Assembly (NCBI RefSeq): GCF_027579695.1
Contig: NC_083571.1
Location: 40,234,443-40,298,442, forward strand
DNA: 64,000 bases
Direction of reading: 5' to 3'
Source of the DNA: Neoarius graeffei
Lineage: Eukaryota; Chordata; Actinopteri; Siluriformes; Ariidae
This document shows positions 33,727-44,300 of this stretch, piece by piece. A program made the position numbers and the translations under genes. The notes under the pieces were generated by a model. The model saw nothing but the letters and a program-made list of their open reading frames with translations, made no database searches and was not told the origin of the DNA. Positions within the stretch are counted from its first letter, which is position 1; each line of letters starts with the position of its first letter.

Positions 33727-33840
33727 TCCGGACTTGGACTCACACTCTGCACCTTACTGTGTTTGGCTACATTAAATAATTACATACTACAATTTATATT
33801 GCTGCTTAGATGCCATTATGCTGCTTTTAAAATGTTATGT
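32383..33840 (+). mobile_element. L2-like LINE fragment, 5'-truncated
   Basis: Starts inside the RT domain and runs to a 3' UTR of about 110 bp ending before a TA microsatellite. A 5'-truncated copy is the usual product of LINE insertion. The L2/CR1-group call is from motif style and is tentative. Confidence 0.7.
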
Positions 33841-33844
33841 GTGA

Positions 33845-33848
<4 letters not shown>

Positions 33849-33909
<61 letters not shown>
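33849..33909. repeat. (TA)n microsatellite
   Basis: About 30 TA units; Tc1 copy D begins at its right edge, consistent with the TA target of Tc1 elements. Confidence 0.95.
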
Positions 33910-33913
<4 letters not shown>

Positions 33914-35507
33914 CCTGATTCCAAAAAAGTTGGGACAAAGAACAAATTGTAAATTAAAATGGAATGCAATAATTTACAAATCTCAAAAACTGATATTGTA
34001 TTCACAATAGAACACAGACAACATATCAAATGTCGAAAGTGAGACATTTTGAAATTTCATGCCAAATATTGGCTCATTTGAAATTTCATGACAGCAACAC
34101 ATCTCAAAAAAGTTGGGACAGGGACAATAAGAGGCTGGAAAAGTTAAAAGTACAAAAAAGGAATGGCTGGAGGACCAAATTGCAACTCATTAGGTCAATT
34201 GGCAATAGGTCATTAACATGACTGGCTATAAAAAGAGCATCTTGGAGTAGCAGCGGCTCTCAGAAGTAAAGATGGGAAGAGGATCACCAATCCCCCTAAT
34301 TCTACGCCGACAAATAGTGGAGCAATATCAGAAAGGAGTTCGACAGTGTAAAATTGCAAAGAGTTTGAACATATCATCTCCAGTGCATAATATCATCAAA
34401 AGATTCAGAGAATCTGGAAGAATCTCTGTGCGTAAGGGTCAAGGCCGGAAAACCATGCTGGGTGCCCGTGATCTTTGGGCCCTTAGACGGCACTGCATCA
34501 CATACAGGCATGCTTCTGTATTGGAAATCACAAAATGGGCTCAGGAATATTTCCAGAGAACATTATCTGTGAACACAATTCACCGTGCCATCCGACATTG
34601 CCAGCTAAAACTCTATAGTTCAAAGAAGAAGCCGTATCTAAACATGATCCAGAAGCACAGATGTCTTCTCTGGGCCAAGGCTCATTTGAAATGGACTGTG
34701 GCAAAGTGGAAAACTGTTCTGTGGTCAGACGAATCAAAATTTGAAGTTCTTTATGGAAATCAGGGACGCCGTGTCATTCGGACTAAAGAGGAGAAGGATG
34801 ACCCAAGTTGTTATCAGTGCTCAGTTCAGAAGTCTGCATCTCTGATGGTATGGGGTTGCATTACTGTGTGTGGCATGGGCAGCTTACACATCTGGAAAGA
34901 CACCATCAATGCTGAAAGGTATATCCAGGTTCTAGAGCAATATATGCTCCCATCCAGACAACATGTCTTTCAGGGAAGACCTTGCATTTCCCAACATGAC
35001 AATGCCAAACCACATACTGCATCAATTACAGCATCATGGCTGCGTAGAAGAAGGGTCCGGGTACTGAACTGGCCAGCCTGCAGTCCAGATCTTTCACCCA
35101 TAGAAAACATTTGGTGCATCATAAAACGGAAGATACGACAAAAAAGACCTAAGACAGTTGAGCAACTAGAATACTACATTAGACAAGAATGGGTAAACAT
35201 TCCTATCCCTAAACTTGAGCAACTTGTCTCCTCAGTCCCCAGACGTTTACAGACTGTTGTAAAGAGAAAAGGGGATGTCTCACAGTGGTAAACATGGCCT
35301 TGTCCCAACTTTTTTGAGATGTGTTGTTGTCATGAAATTTAAAATCACCTAATTTTTCTCTTTAAATGATACATTTTCTCAGTTTAAACATTTGATGTCA
35401 TCTATGTTTTATTCTGAATAAAATATGGAATTTTGAAACTTCCACATCATTGCATTCCATTTTTATTGACAATTTGTACTTTGTCCCAACTTTTTTGGAA
35501 TCGGGGT

Positions 35508-35509
<2 letters not shown>
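33910..35509 (+). mobile_element. Tc1-like transposon copy D, complete
   Basis: 1600 bp with inverted ends (AACCCTGATTCCAAAAAAGT and its complement ending CGGGGTTG), between two TA microsatellites. Sub-terminal repeats ACATCTCAAAAAAGTTGGGA (about 34098) and TCCCAACTTTTTTGAGATGT (35303) are present. It has a full transposase frame. Confidence 0.96.
34272..35291 (+). CDS. Tc1-like transposase, open frame of 339 residues
   Basis: Would excise and reinsert the element at TA sites in the nucleus. The N-terminal half has two helix-turn-helix regions (about residues 10-50 with [11 protein letters not shown], and 75-110 with SVNTIHRAIRH) separated by a basic GRKT stretch. The catalytic triad is visible: Asp in [11 protein letters not shown] (about 153), Asp in [11 protein letters not shown] (about 245) and Glu in SPIENIW (about 280), the DD34E arrangement. 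The length matches the family norm of about 340. One residue is missing relative to copy C at NISS-PVHN, inside the first helix-turn-helix, and may weaken DNA binding. The ATG follows AAAG and is shared by copies C and E. Whether it is expressed cannot be seen. Confidence 0.92.
   Translation: MGRGSPIPLILRRQIVEQYQKGVRQCKIAKSLNISSPVHNIIKRFRESGRISVRKGQGRKTMLGARDLWALRRHCITYRHASVLEITKWAQEYFQRTLSVNTIHRAIRHCQLKLYSSKKKPYLNMIQKHRCLLWAKAHLKWTVAKWKTVLWSDESKFEVLYGNQGRRVIRTKEEKDDPSCYQCSVQKSASLMVWGCITVCGMGSLHIWKDTINAERYIQVLEQYMLPSRQHVFQGRPCISQHDNAKPHTASITASWLRRRRVRVLNWPACSPDLSPIENIWCIIKRKIRQKRPKTVEQLEYYIRQEWVNIPIPKLEQLVSSVPRRLQTVVKRKGDVSQW

Positions 35510-35553
<44 letters not shown>
35510..35553. repeat. 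(TA)n microsatellite
   Basis: TA units directly after Tc1 copy D. An AATC run follows at 35627-35663. Confidence 0.95.
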
Positions 35554-35557
<4 letters not shown>

Positions 35558-35663
35558 TATTGATACGCTGCTGTGGTCTGAGCCCTCAAACAGTGTTTCG
35601 TTGTATAGTAATGTGCAATGACAATAAAGAATCAATCAATCAATCGATCGATCAATCAATCAA

Positions 35664-35903
35664 TATAGAAAATTCTAAAAGGTTCACAAACTTTCAAGCA
35701 CCACTGTAGCTTTTATATTAGTTGGGTTGTTTTCAGGGTTTTTGGACTTGTACCATTTTTATTGTTAGAACTTTGACTTTGTACATGTACATTGGATTGA
35801 CAGAACATTGAATTACATTCACTCAGAATCAGCATTCAATATAAGTTACACCCCTGTTCTTAACTTTTTGTAAATTCTGTAATTGTTCCATTGGATGTGT
35901 CTG

Positions 35904-35907
<4 letters not shown>
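35664..35907. other. Tc1 end fragment and unassigned DNA
   Basis: AAAATTCTAAAAGGTTCACA to CACCACTGTA (about 35669-35708) is the isolated right end of a copy-A-type Tc1. Nothing else was recognised. Confidence 0.6.
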
Positions 35908-35946
<39 letters not shown>

Positions 35947-36077
35947 GCTTTTCATGGTATATCATATATATTCCATTCAGCTAGCATGATATTGAACTCG
36001 TCTTTGACTCGTTCAATATCATGCTTGCTGAATGGAATATAACTGATATACCACAAAAAAGCCATCCAATATTATTT
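35908..36077. mobile_element. Palindromic MITE (copy 2), long hairpin
   Basis: After an (ATA)n run (35908-35944), ATGGCTTTT and GGTATATCATATATATTCCA at the left mirror GGAATATAACTGATATACC and AAAAGCCAT at the right. The arms around AGCATGATATTGAAC are near-perfect and separated by about 10 bp. No coding capacity. Confidence 0.8.
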
Positions 36078-36397
36078 AAATAGTACAGTCACCATGTAGT
36101 TTTCTTTACTCATCTCCAGAAGACCCACCTTTACCAACATTCACTAATCTAATAATTTGATTCAAAATTCAAGATCCTGAAGCTGTCCATACTTAATTTT
36201 TTAGAAGAGACTGTTACCAATTTGTAAAACATTAGAGATTTTCTAAATGTTATATATTTTTTCTTGCTGTATGAAATTAATTACAGAATGTCACTTCATC
36301 CAACATCTTCATATGTACCCTTTTTTTCATCTACTCCGTTCATACAGTCTTCGAATACGTTAATTTGATACAATTACCAAAGATGATGTTAAAATGG

Positions 36398-36754
36398 GGC
36401 GGCACGGTGGTGTAGTGGTTAGCATTGTTGCCTCACAGCAAGGAGGTTCTGGGTTCAAGCCCAGTGGCCGACGGGGCCTTTCTGTGTGGAGTTTGCATGT
36501 TCTCCCTGTGTCCGCGTGGGTTTCCTCCAGGTGCTCTGGTTTCCCCCACAGTCCAAAGACATGCAGGTTAGGTTAACTGGCGACTCTAAATTGACCGTAG
36601 GTGTGAATGGTTGTCTGTGTCTATGTGTCAGCCCTGTGATGACCTGGCGACTTGTCCAGGGTGTACCCCGCCTTTTGCCCGTAGTCAGCTGGGATAGGCT
36701 CCAGCTTGCCCTCGACCCTGTAGGACAGGATAAAGCAGCTACAGATAATGGATG
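36398..36754 (+). repeat. SINE, older subfamily, with target duplication
   Basis: Head GGGCGGCACGGTGGTGTAGT with TTAGCATTGTTGCC and a GGAT tail. GATGTTAAAA lies before (36386-36395) and after (36755-36764). Confidence 0.93.
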
Positions 36755-36829
36755 GATGTTAAAAATGGTTCCAGTTGGTTTTGACAAAGTGTATGTTTTG
36801 CTTCTTTATATTACAGTATGGGCGGCACG

Positions 36830-37194
36830 GTGGTGTAGTGGTTAGCGCTGTCGTCTCACAGCAAGAAGGTCCGGGTTCGAACCCCGTGGCTGGCGAGGGC
36901 CTTTCTGTGCAGAGTTTGCATGTTCTCCCCGTGTCCGCGTGGGTTTCCTCCGGGTGCTCCGGTTTCCCCCACAGTCCAAAGACATGCAGGTTAGGTTAAC
37001 TGGCGACTCTAAATTGACCGTAGGTGTGAATGTGAGTGTGAATGGTTGTCTGTGTCTATGTGTCAGCCCTGTGATGACCTGGCAACTTGTCCAGGGTGTA
37101 CCCCGCCTTTCGCCCGTAGTCAGCTGGGATAGGCTCCAGCTTGCCTGCGACCCTGTAGAACAGGATAAAGCTGCTAGAGATGATGAGATGAGAT
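36830..37194 (+). repeat. SINE, young subfamily
   Basis: Full-length head and body with a GATGA tail, only about 75 bp after the previous SINE and in the same orientation. No clear target duplication was found. Confidence 0.93.
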
Positions 37195-38241
37195 TTAAAT
37201 GGTCAACACGTTGAGGTCTATATCATGTATTAAAGTTTAGAAGTTTGTCTTACTAAAACTGAACTGATATATCTAAATTCCCAACTATGTCAATAAGGAA
37301 ATACAACACTGTGCCTGAACAGTACGCCAAAAGGCTTTGTCTGTGCTGTCATGATGGCTTATGTAATTTACTTTTCAGAACTGTAGGAGGCCATTCAAGA
37401 CGTGTTCATTTCCCTTTCATGCTCCTCCTTCAATAAGGTTGAAAAACGATGAATTTTCTCTTCGATACATAAAGTAGCAGGATCTAAAACGTAGTGGGTT
37501 ACAGCTACGAGTTTATGACAATATCGGAATTACGAATATAATATATTGGAATACGAATATATTATATACAAATATAATATATCGACAATATCGGAATTAC
37601 GAAAGCTCTGCAGTTGACGCATTTAGACACTGGCAAGCCCTTTTCAAACGATATATAAGTCGATAGGATCAATCTGCGCACATGTGGATTTAGTGAACTC
37701 CTTGGATTTTGCGTGTGAGGCATCGGTATTTTTCTGTTCACACTTTTTCTTCTTCTTGTGTGTGTGTGTGTGTGTGTTCTGAATAACGTTTGTCTGCTGT
37801 ATAACTTCGTTTGTCCATTTTTTTTCTCCTTTTCGCTTTTTCTCTAGGTTTCCCTATAAATATATTTATACGATTTTATAAAACGTAAACTAAATGAATA
37901 TTTTTTTGGGTTGAACATAAATGTGTTTTGTAATTTTTTTTTCTCAGAGGATAATTAGACTTTTGGGGGACTTTATTTTAAACAGTTAGATGGATTTAAA
38001 AAAAAAAAAAAACTATCCTTGCTGAGGATTTCCTCCAGTCTGTACATCCTTTCTTGATAAGTCGATGAAACAAATCAACGTGCCACATCTGGCAGCGACA
38101 TCCATCGACATTATTAATATTGCATGACGTATTATTTTCTCAATATTGTAATTAGAACGCAACTTGAATAAGTGGTTAATATTCATCCTAGAATGCTGAA
38201 TATTTGATGAATTCTAATTTGAAAAAATCTGTTATTTTAAG
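37195..38241 (+). promoter_or_regulatory. thbs2: Probable thbs2 promoter and 5' untranslated region
   Basis: No interspersed repeat was recognised in this kilobase, unlike the neighbouring DNA. It lies immediately upstream of the signal-peptide exon. A TATA-like ATATATAAG is at 37651-37659. A local repeat (ACAATATCGGAATTACGA at 37530 and 37584) lies just upstream. Vertebrate thrombospondin-1/2 genes have a non-coding first exon; its donor could not be fixed here. The promoter call is inference from position. Confidence 0.45.
37651..37659 (+). promoter_or_regulatory. TATA-like box upstream of thbs2
   Basis: ATATATAAG about 590 bp upstream of the thbs2 start codon, in otherwise mixed-composition DNA. 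Confidence 0.35.
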
Positions 38242-38313
38242 GAGTTATGATACTCAGGACAATTCATATCTTGCTACCAATGCTGTTTCTACACACAACA
38301 GCAATACCACAAG
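38242..38313 (+). CDS. thbs2: thbs2 exon with start codon and signal peptide
   Basis: Acceptor TTATTTTAAG precedes 38242. ATG at 38247 gives [19 protein letters not shown], a Leu-rich hydrophobic signal peptide with likely cleavage after TTA. Donor AAG|GTAAAT ends the exon at 38313 with one base of a Gly codon. No other ATG-led signal peptide lies nearby. Confidence 0.85.
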
Positions 38314-41300
38314 GTAAATCCATAACATAATTATTTTCTCCATCATTATGACAAAAAAAATCTAAAATTATTTTTCCATTATGAAAAGAAACATTTCCTT
38401 TATTTTGACATAATTGTCATATAGTTTATATATCTATATCTATCTATATAGTGTATATATATATGAGAGAGAGTTATTATATAAAATCGAGTCATACATG
38501 AGCTGATAGCCGACGAGGCATGTAGCGCCAGGTTTGCTATAAGCCGTGTATAACGAGATTTAGTGGAATAACTGTTTTATCCTATCCACATTCACTGGAT
38601 TTTGAGAAACAGATAATTTTTATTTTTATTTTTTGTAAATTCGATCAATCAAAATTTTACACAAAATGTCTGACAAAATAATTTTTGTCAGACATAGTAT
38701 ATATATGTACGTAAGAATGTATCTTTTTTATTTTTTCAAGAATTATTATTATAGCATTTTTCAGAAATTGCTACTGTTATTTCACCGGTTTATTTACATT
38801 CTAAGTGGAAATGATTTTGTCGGGTGTTTTGTGTCAAGTTTTTGTTTCTTGAATTTGCAAAACATAAAAATAAAAATGCTCTGTTTCTCAAAATCCGGTG
38901 AATGTGGAAAAAATAAAACAGTTATTCCACTCAATCCCATCATACAACCCCGATTCCAAACAAGTTGGGACAAAGTACAAATTGTAAATAAAAATGGAAT
39001 GCAATAATTTACAAATCTCAAAAACTGATATTGTATTCACAATAGAACATAGACAACATATCAAATGTTGAAAATGAGACATTTTGAAATTTCATGCCAA
39101 ATATTGGCTCATTTGAAATTTCATGACAGCAACACATCTCAAAAAAGTTGGGACGGGGCAATAAGAGGCTGGAAAACTTAAAGGTACAAAAAAGGAACAG
39201 CTGGAGGACCAAATTGCAACTCATTAGGTCAATTGGCAATAGGTCATTAACATGACTGGGTATAAAAAGAGCATCTTGGAGTGGCAGCAGCTCTCAGAAG
39301 TAAAGATGGGAAGAGGATCACCAATCCCCCTAATTCTACGCCGACAAATAGTGGAGCAATATCAGAAAGGAGTTTGACAGTGTAAAATTGCAAAGAGTTT
39401 GAACATATCATCTACAGTGCATAATATCATCAAAAGATTCAGAGAATCTGGAAGAATCTCTGTGTGTAAGGGTCAAGGCCGGAAAACCATACTGGGTGCC
39501 CGTGATCTTCGGGCCCTTAGACGGCACTGCATCACATACAGGCATGCTTCTGTATTGGAAATCACAAAATGGGCTCAGGAATATTTCCAGAGAACATTAT
39601 CTGTGAACACAATTCACCATGCCAGCCGCCGTTGCCAGCTAAAACTCTATAGTTCAAAGAAGAAGTCATATCTAAACATGATCCAGAAGCGCAGACGTCT
39701 TCTCTGGGCCAAAGCTCATTTAAAATGGACTATAGCAAAGTGGAAAACTGTTCTGTGGTCAGACGAATCAAAATTTGAAGTTCTTTATGGAAATCAGGGA
39801 CACTGTGTCATTTGGACTAAAGAGGAGAAGGACCCCCTCCTAGAACTGCCACCTTATTGTGGTGGAGGGGTTTGTGTGCTTGAATGATCCTAGGAGCTAT
39901 GTTGTCGGGGGCATTATGCCCCTGTTAGGGTTTCCCAAGGCAGACAGGTCCTAGGTGACAGGCCAGACCAAGAGCAGTTCACCAAAAAACCCCTATGGAG
40001 AAAAAATCCAGGACCGTGACGTCGCCCGGTAGGACGCAGCCGGGGCCCCACCCTGGAGCCAGGCCCGGGGTTGGGGCTCGTATGCGAGTGCTTGGTGGCC
40101 GGGCCTTTGCCCATGGGGCCCGGCCGGGCTCAGCCCGAAGAGGTGACGTGGGCCCGACCTCCTGTGGGTTCACCACCCACAGAGGTAGCAGTAGGGGGCT
40201 GGTGCAGTGTGGATTGGGTGGCAGTCGAAGGCAGGGGCCTCGACGACCTGATCCCCGGACACAGCGGCTGGCTGTTGGGACATGGAATGTCACTTCGCTG
40301 GGGGGGAAGGAGCCTGAGCTTGTGCGGGAGGTTGAGAGGTACCGGCTAGAGATAGTCGGGCTCACCTCCACGCACAGCTTGGGCTCTGGAACCCAGCTCC
40401 TCGAGAGGGGCTGGACTTTCCACTTCTCTGGAGTCGCCCGTGGTGAGCGGCGGCGGGCTGGTGTGGGCTTCCTTATAGCTCCCCAGCTCAGCCGCCATGT
40501 GTTGGAGTTTACCCCAGTGAACGAGAGGGTCGCCTCTCTGCGCCTTCGGATTGGGGAGAGGGCTCTTGCTGTTGTTTGTGCCTACGGGCCAAATAGCAGT
40601 ATAGAGTATCCAGCCTTCTTGGAGTCCCTGGGAGAGGTACTGAGGGGTGCTCAGACTGGGGACTCCATTGTGCTACTGGGGGACTTCAATGCTCACGTGG
40701 GCGATGACAGTGACACCTGGAGGGGCGTGGTTGGGAGGAACGGCCTCCCCGATCTGAACCCGAGTGGTGTTTTCTTATTGGACTTCTGTGCTAGTCACAG
40801 TTTGTCCATAACGAACACCATGTTCGAGCATAGGGGTGTCCATAAGTGCACGTGGCACCAGGACACCTTAGGTCGGAGGTCGATGATCGACTTTGTAGTC
40901 GTGTCATCTGATCTCCGACCCTATGTCTTGGACACTCGGGTGAAGAGAGGGGCTGAGTTGTCAACTGATCACCACCTGGTGGTGAGTTGGATCCGCTGGC
41001 GGAGGAGGAAGCTGGACAGACCTGGCAGGCCCAAACGTATGGTGAGGGTCTGCTGGGAACGTCTGGCCGAGCACTCTGTTGGGGAGGTCTTTAACTCCCA
41101 CCTCCGGGAGAGCTTTTCCCAGCTTCCGAGGGAGGCGGGGGACATTGAGTCTGAGTGGACCATGTTCTCTACCTCCATTGTGGATGCAGCTGTTCGGAGC
41201 TGTGGCCGCAAGGTCTCCGGTGCCTGTCGTGGCGGCAATCCCCGAACCCGGTGGTGGACACCGGAAGTAAGGGATGCCGTCAAGCTGAAGAAGGAGTCCT

Positions 41301-44300
41301 ATCGGGCCATGTTGACCTCCAGGACTCCTGAGGCAGCCGACGGGTATCGGCAGGCCAGGCGTGCTGCAGCTCGGGCAGTTGCGGAGGCAAAAACTCGGAA
41401 CTGGGAGGAGTTCGGGGAGGCCATGGAGAAGGACTATCGGTCGGCCTCGAAGAAATTCTGGCAAACCGTCCGGCGCCTCAGGAGGGGGAAGCAGTACTCT
41501 GCCAACACTGTTTACAGTGCGGGTGGGGAGCTGTTGACCTCGACTGGGGACATTGTCGGGCGGTGGAAGGAATACTTTGAGGATCTCCTCAATCCCACCG
41601 TCATGTCTTCCACTGAAGAGACTGAGGCTGATGACTCAGAGGTGGACTCGTCCATTACCCAAGCCGAAGTCACTGAGGTGGTTTGCAAGCTCCTCGGTGG
41701 CAAGGCACCGGGGGTGGATGAGATCCGCCCTGAGTATCTCAAGTCTCTGGATGTTGTGGGGCTGTCTTGGTTGACACGCCTCTGCAACATCGCGTGGCGG
41801 TCGGGGACAGTGCCTCTGGAGTGGCAGACTGGGGTGGTGGTCCCTCTTTTTAAGAAAGGGGACCGGAGAGTGTGCTCCAATTATAGGGGAATCACACTTC
41901 TCAGCCTCCCAGGGAAAGTTTACTCCAGGGTACTGGAGAGGAGAATTCGACCAATAGTCGAACCTTGGATCCAGGAGGAACAATGCGGTTTTTGTCCTGG
42001 TCGCGGAACACTGGACCAGCTCTATACCCTTCATAGGGTGCTCGAGGGTTCATGGGAGTTTGCCCAACCAGTCCACATGTGCTTTGTGGATCTGGAGAAG
42101 GCATTCGACCGTGTCCCCCATGGTATTCTGTGGGGGGTGCTTCGGGAGTATGGGGTTCGGGGCTCTTTGCTAAGGGCTGTCCGGTCCCTGTACGAACGGA
42201 GCAGGAGTCTGGTTCGCATTGCCGGCAGTAAGTCAGACCTGTTCCCAGTGCATGTTGGACTCCGTCAGGGCTGCCCTTTGTCACCGGTTCTGTTCATAAT
42301 TTTTATGGACAGAATTTCTAGGCGCAGCCAGGGGCCGGAAGGAATCCTGTTTGGGAACCACAGGATTTCATCTTTGCTTTTTGCGGATGATGTTGTCCTG
42401 TTGGCTTCTTCAAACCAGGACCTTCAGCATGCACTGGGGCGGTTTGCAGTCGAGTGTGAAGCGGCTGGGATGAGAATCAGCACCTCCAAGTCCGAGGCCA
42501 TGGTTCTCGACCGGAAAAGGGTGGCTTGCCCTCTCCAGGTTGGTGGAGAAGTCCTGCCTCAAGTGGAGGAGTTTAAGTATCTCGGGATCTTGTTCACGAG
42601 TGAGGGAAGGATGGAGCGTGAGATCGACAGGCGGATCGGTGCAGCCTCCGCAGTGATGCGGTCGCTTTACCGGTCCGTCGTGGTGAAGAAGGAGCTGAGC
42701 CAAAAGGCAAAGCTCTCAATTTACCGGTCAATCTACGTTCCTACTCTCACCTATGGTCATGAGCTTTGGGTAATGACAGAAAGAACAAGATCGCGGATAC
42801 GAGCGGCTGAAATGAGTTTCCTTCGCAGGGTGGCTGGGCGCTCCCTTAGAGATAGGGTGAGAAGCACAGTCACTCGGGAGGAGCTCGGAGTAGAGCCGCT
42901 GCTCCTCCACATCGAGAGGAACCAGCTGAGGTGGCTCGGGCATCTTTTTCGGATGCCTCCTGGACGCCTCCCTGGGGAGGTGTTCCAGGCATGTCCCCCT
43001 GGGAGGAGGCCCCGGGGAAGACCCAGGACACGCTGGAGGGACTATGTCTCTCGGCTGGCCTGGGAACGCCTCGGTGTTCTTCCCGAGGAGCTGGCCGAGG
43101 TGTCTGGGGAAAGGGAAGTTTGGGCTTCCATGCTTAGACTGCTGCCTCTGCGACCCGGTCCTGGATAAGCGGAAGAAGACGAGACGAGACGAGGAGAAGG
43201 ACGACCCAAGTTGTTATCAGCGCTCAGTTCAGAAGCCTGCATCTCTGATGGTATGGGGTTGCATTAGTGCATGTGGCATGGGCAGCTTACACATCTGGAA
43301 AGACACCATCAATGCTGAAAGGTATATCCAGGTTCTAGAGCAACATATGCTCCCATCCAGACGACGTCTCTTTCAGGGAAGACCTTGCATTTTCCAGCAT
43401 GACAATGCCAAACCACATACTGCATCAATTACAGCATCATGGCTGCATAGAAGAAGGGTCCGGGTACTGAACTGGCCAGCCTGCAGTCCAGATCTTTCAC
43501 CCATAGAAAACATTTGGCGCATCATAAAACGGAAGATCCGACAAAAAAGACCTAAGACAGTTGAGCAACTAGAATCCTACATTAGACAAGAATGGGTTAA
43601 CATTCCCATCCCTAAACTTGAGCAACTTGTCTCCTCAGTCCCCAGACGTTTACAGACTGTTGTAAAGAGAAAAGGGGATGTCTCACAGTGGTAAACATGG
43701 CCTTGTCCCAACTTTTTTGAGATGTGTTGTTGTCATGAAATTTAAAATCACCTAATTTTTCTCTTTAAATGATACATTTTCTCAGTTTAAACATTTGATA
43801 TGTCATCTGTGTTCTATTCTGAATAAAATATGGAATTTGAAACTTCCACATCATTGCATTCTGTTTTTATTTACAATTTGTACTTTGTCCCAACTTTTTT
43901 GGAATCGGGGTTGTACATTGCTTATAGTCAGCTCAGTGCTACGCGCCTCATTGGCTATCAGCTCATGGACAATTCAATTTTGTGAAATAACTGTTTATAT
44001 ATATATATAAGTGCAACATACTGTATATCAGTGATTTTTAGAGGTTTAGAATGATTTTACTGTTTTCATGATGAGCTGTTGAGCTCATATATTGACGCAT
44101 TGCTTCAATAATGTTACTGACTACCAGTAAATAGTAATTGAATTACATTACTCCCAAGGAGGCCAAGTGGATGATGAATCCAGTTTTAACTTGTTTGAAA
44201 TCAGCAACATCAACAGAAAGACGATTGGTGCTAAAGTCTTCAAGGGTCATGACTGGGATTCTCCAGTGTACCGTTTCATCCGCTTTGACCGCATTCCTCC

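Larger units (their letters stand above)
39306..43694 (+). pseudogene. Tc1-like transposase of copy E, split by the RTE
   Basis: Starts [16 protein letters not shown] like copy D but has a TGA at 39375 after about 23 codons. The frame reopens (39399) through the first catalytic Asp ([11 protein letters not shown]) to TKEEKD, where the LINE is inserted. After the LINE it resumes (43203-43694) with [17 protein letters not shown] and the C-terminus DVSQW. The triad residues are present, but stop and insertion prevent expression. Confidence 0.93.
38945..43913 (+). mobile_element. Tc1-like transposon copy E, split by an RTE LINE
   Basis: Ends CAACCCCGATTCCAAACAAG and TTTTTTGGAATCGGGGTTG with TA on each side. 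Removing the LINE (39834-43190) and one copy of its 12-bp duplication restores a 1600-bp element of the same family as copies C and D. Confidence 0.95.
38491..43985. mobile_element. Foldback MITE in thbs2 intron, split by Tc1 copy E
   Basis: The left arm at about 38497-38640 (CATGAGCTGATAGCC, GTGGAATAACTGTTTTAT, TTTTGAGAAACAG) is the reverse complement, with mismatches, of 38865-38943 plus 43916-43980 (CTGTTTCTCAAAATCC, ATAAAACAGTTATTCCAC, GGCTATCAGCTCATG). The right arm is interrupted by Tc1 copy E. A small perfect hairpin (ATGTCTGACAAAA / TTTTGTCAGACAT, 38666-38695) lies between the arms. Confidence 0.75.

Noticed and set aside
39914-40371. - strand frames of 66-167 codons within the RTE LINE
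   Set aside because: Shadows of the long + strand frame in GC-rich DNA; the motifs are on the + strand.
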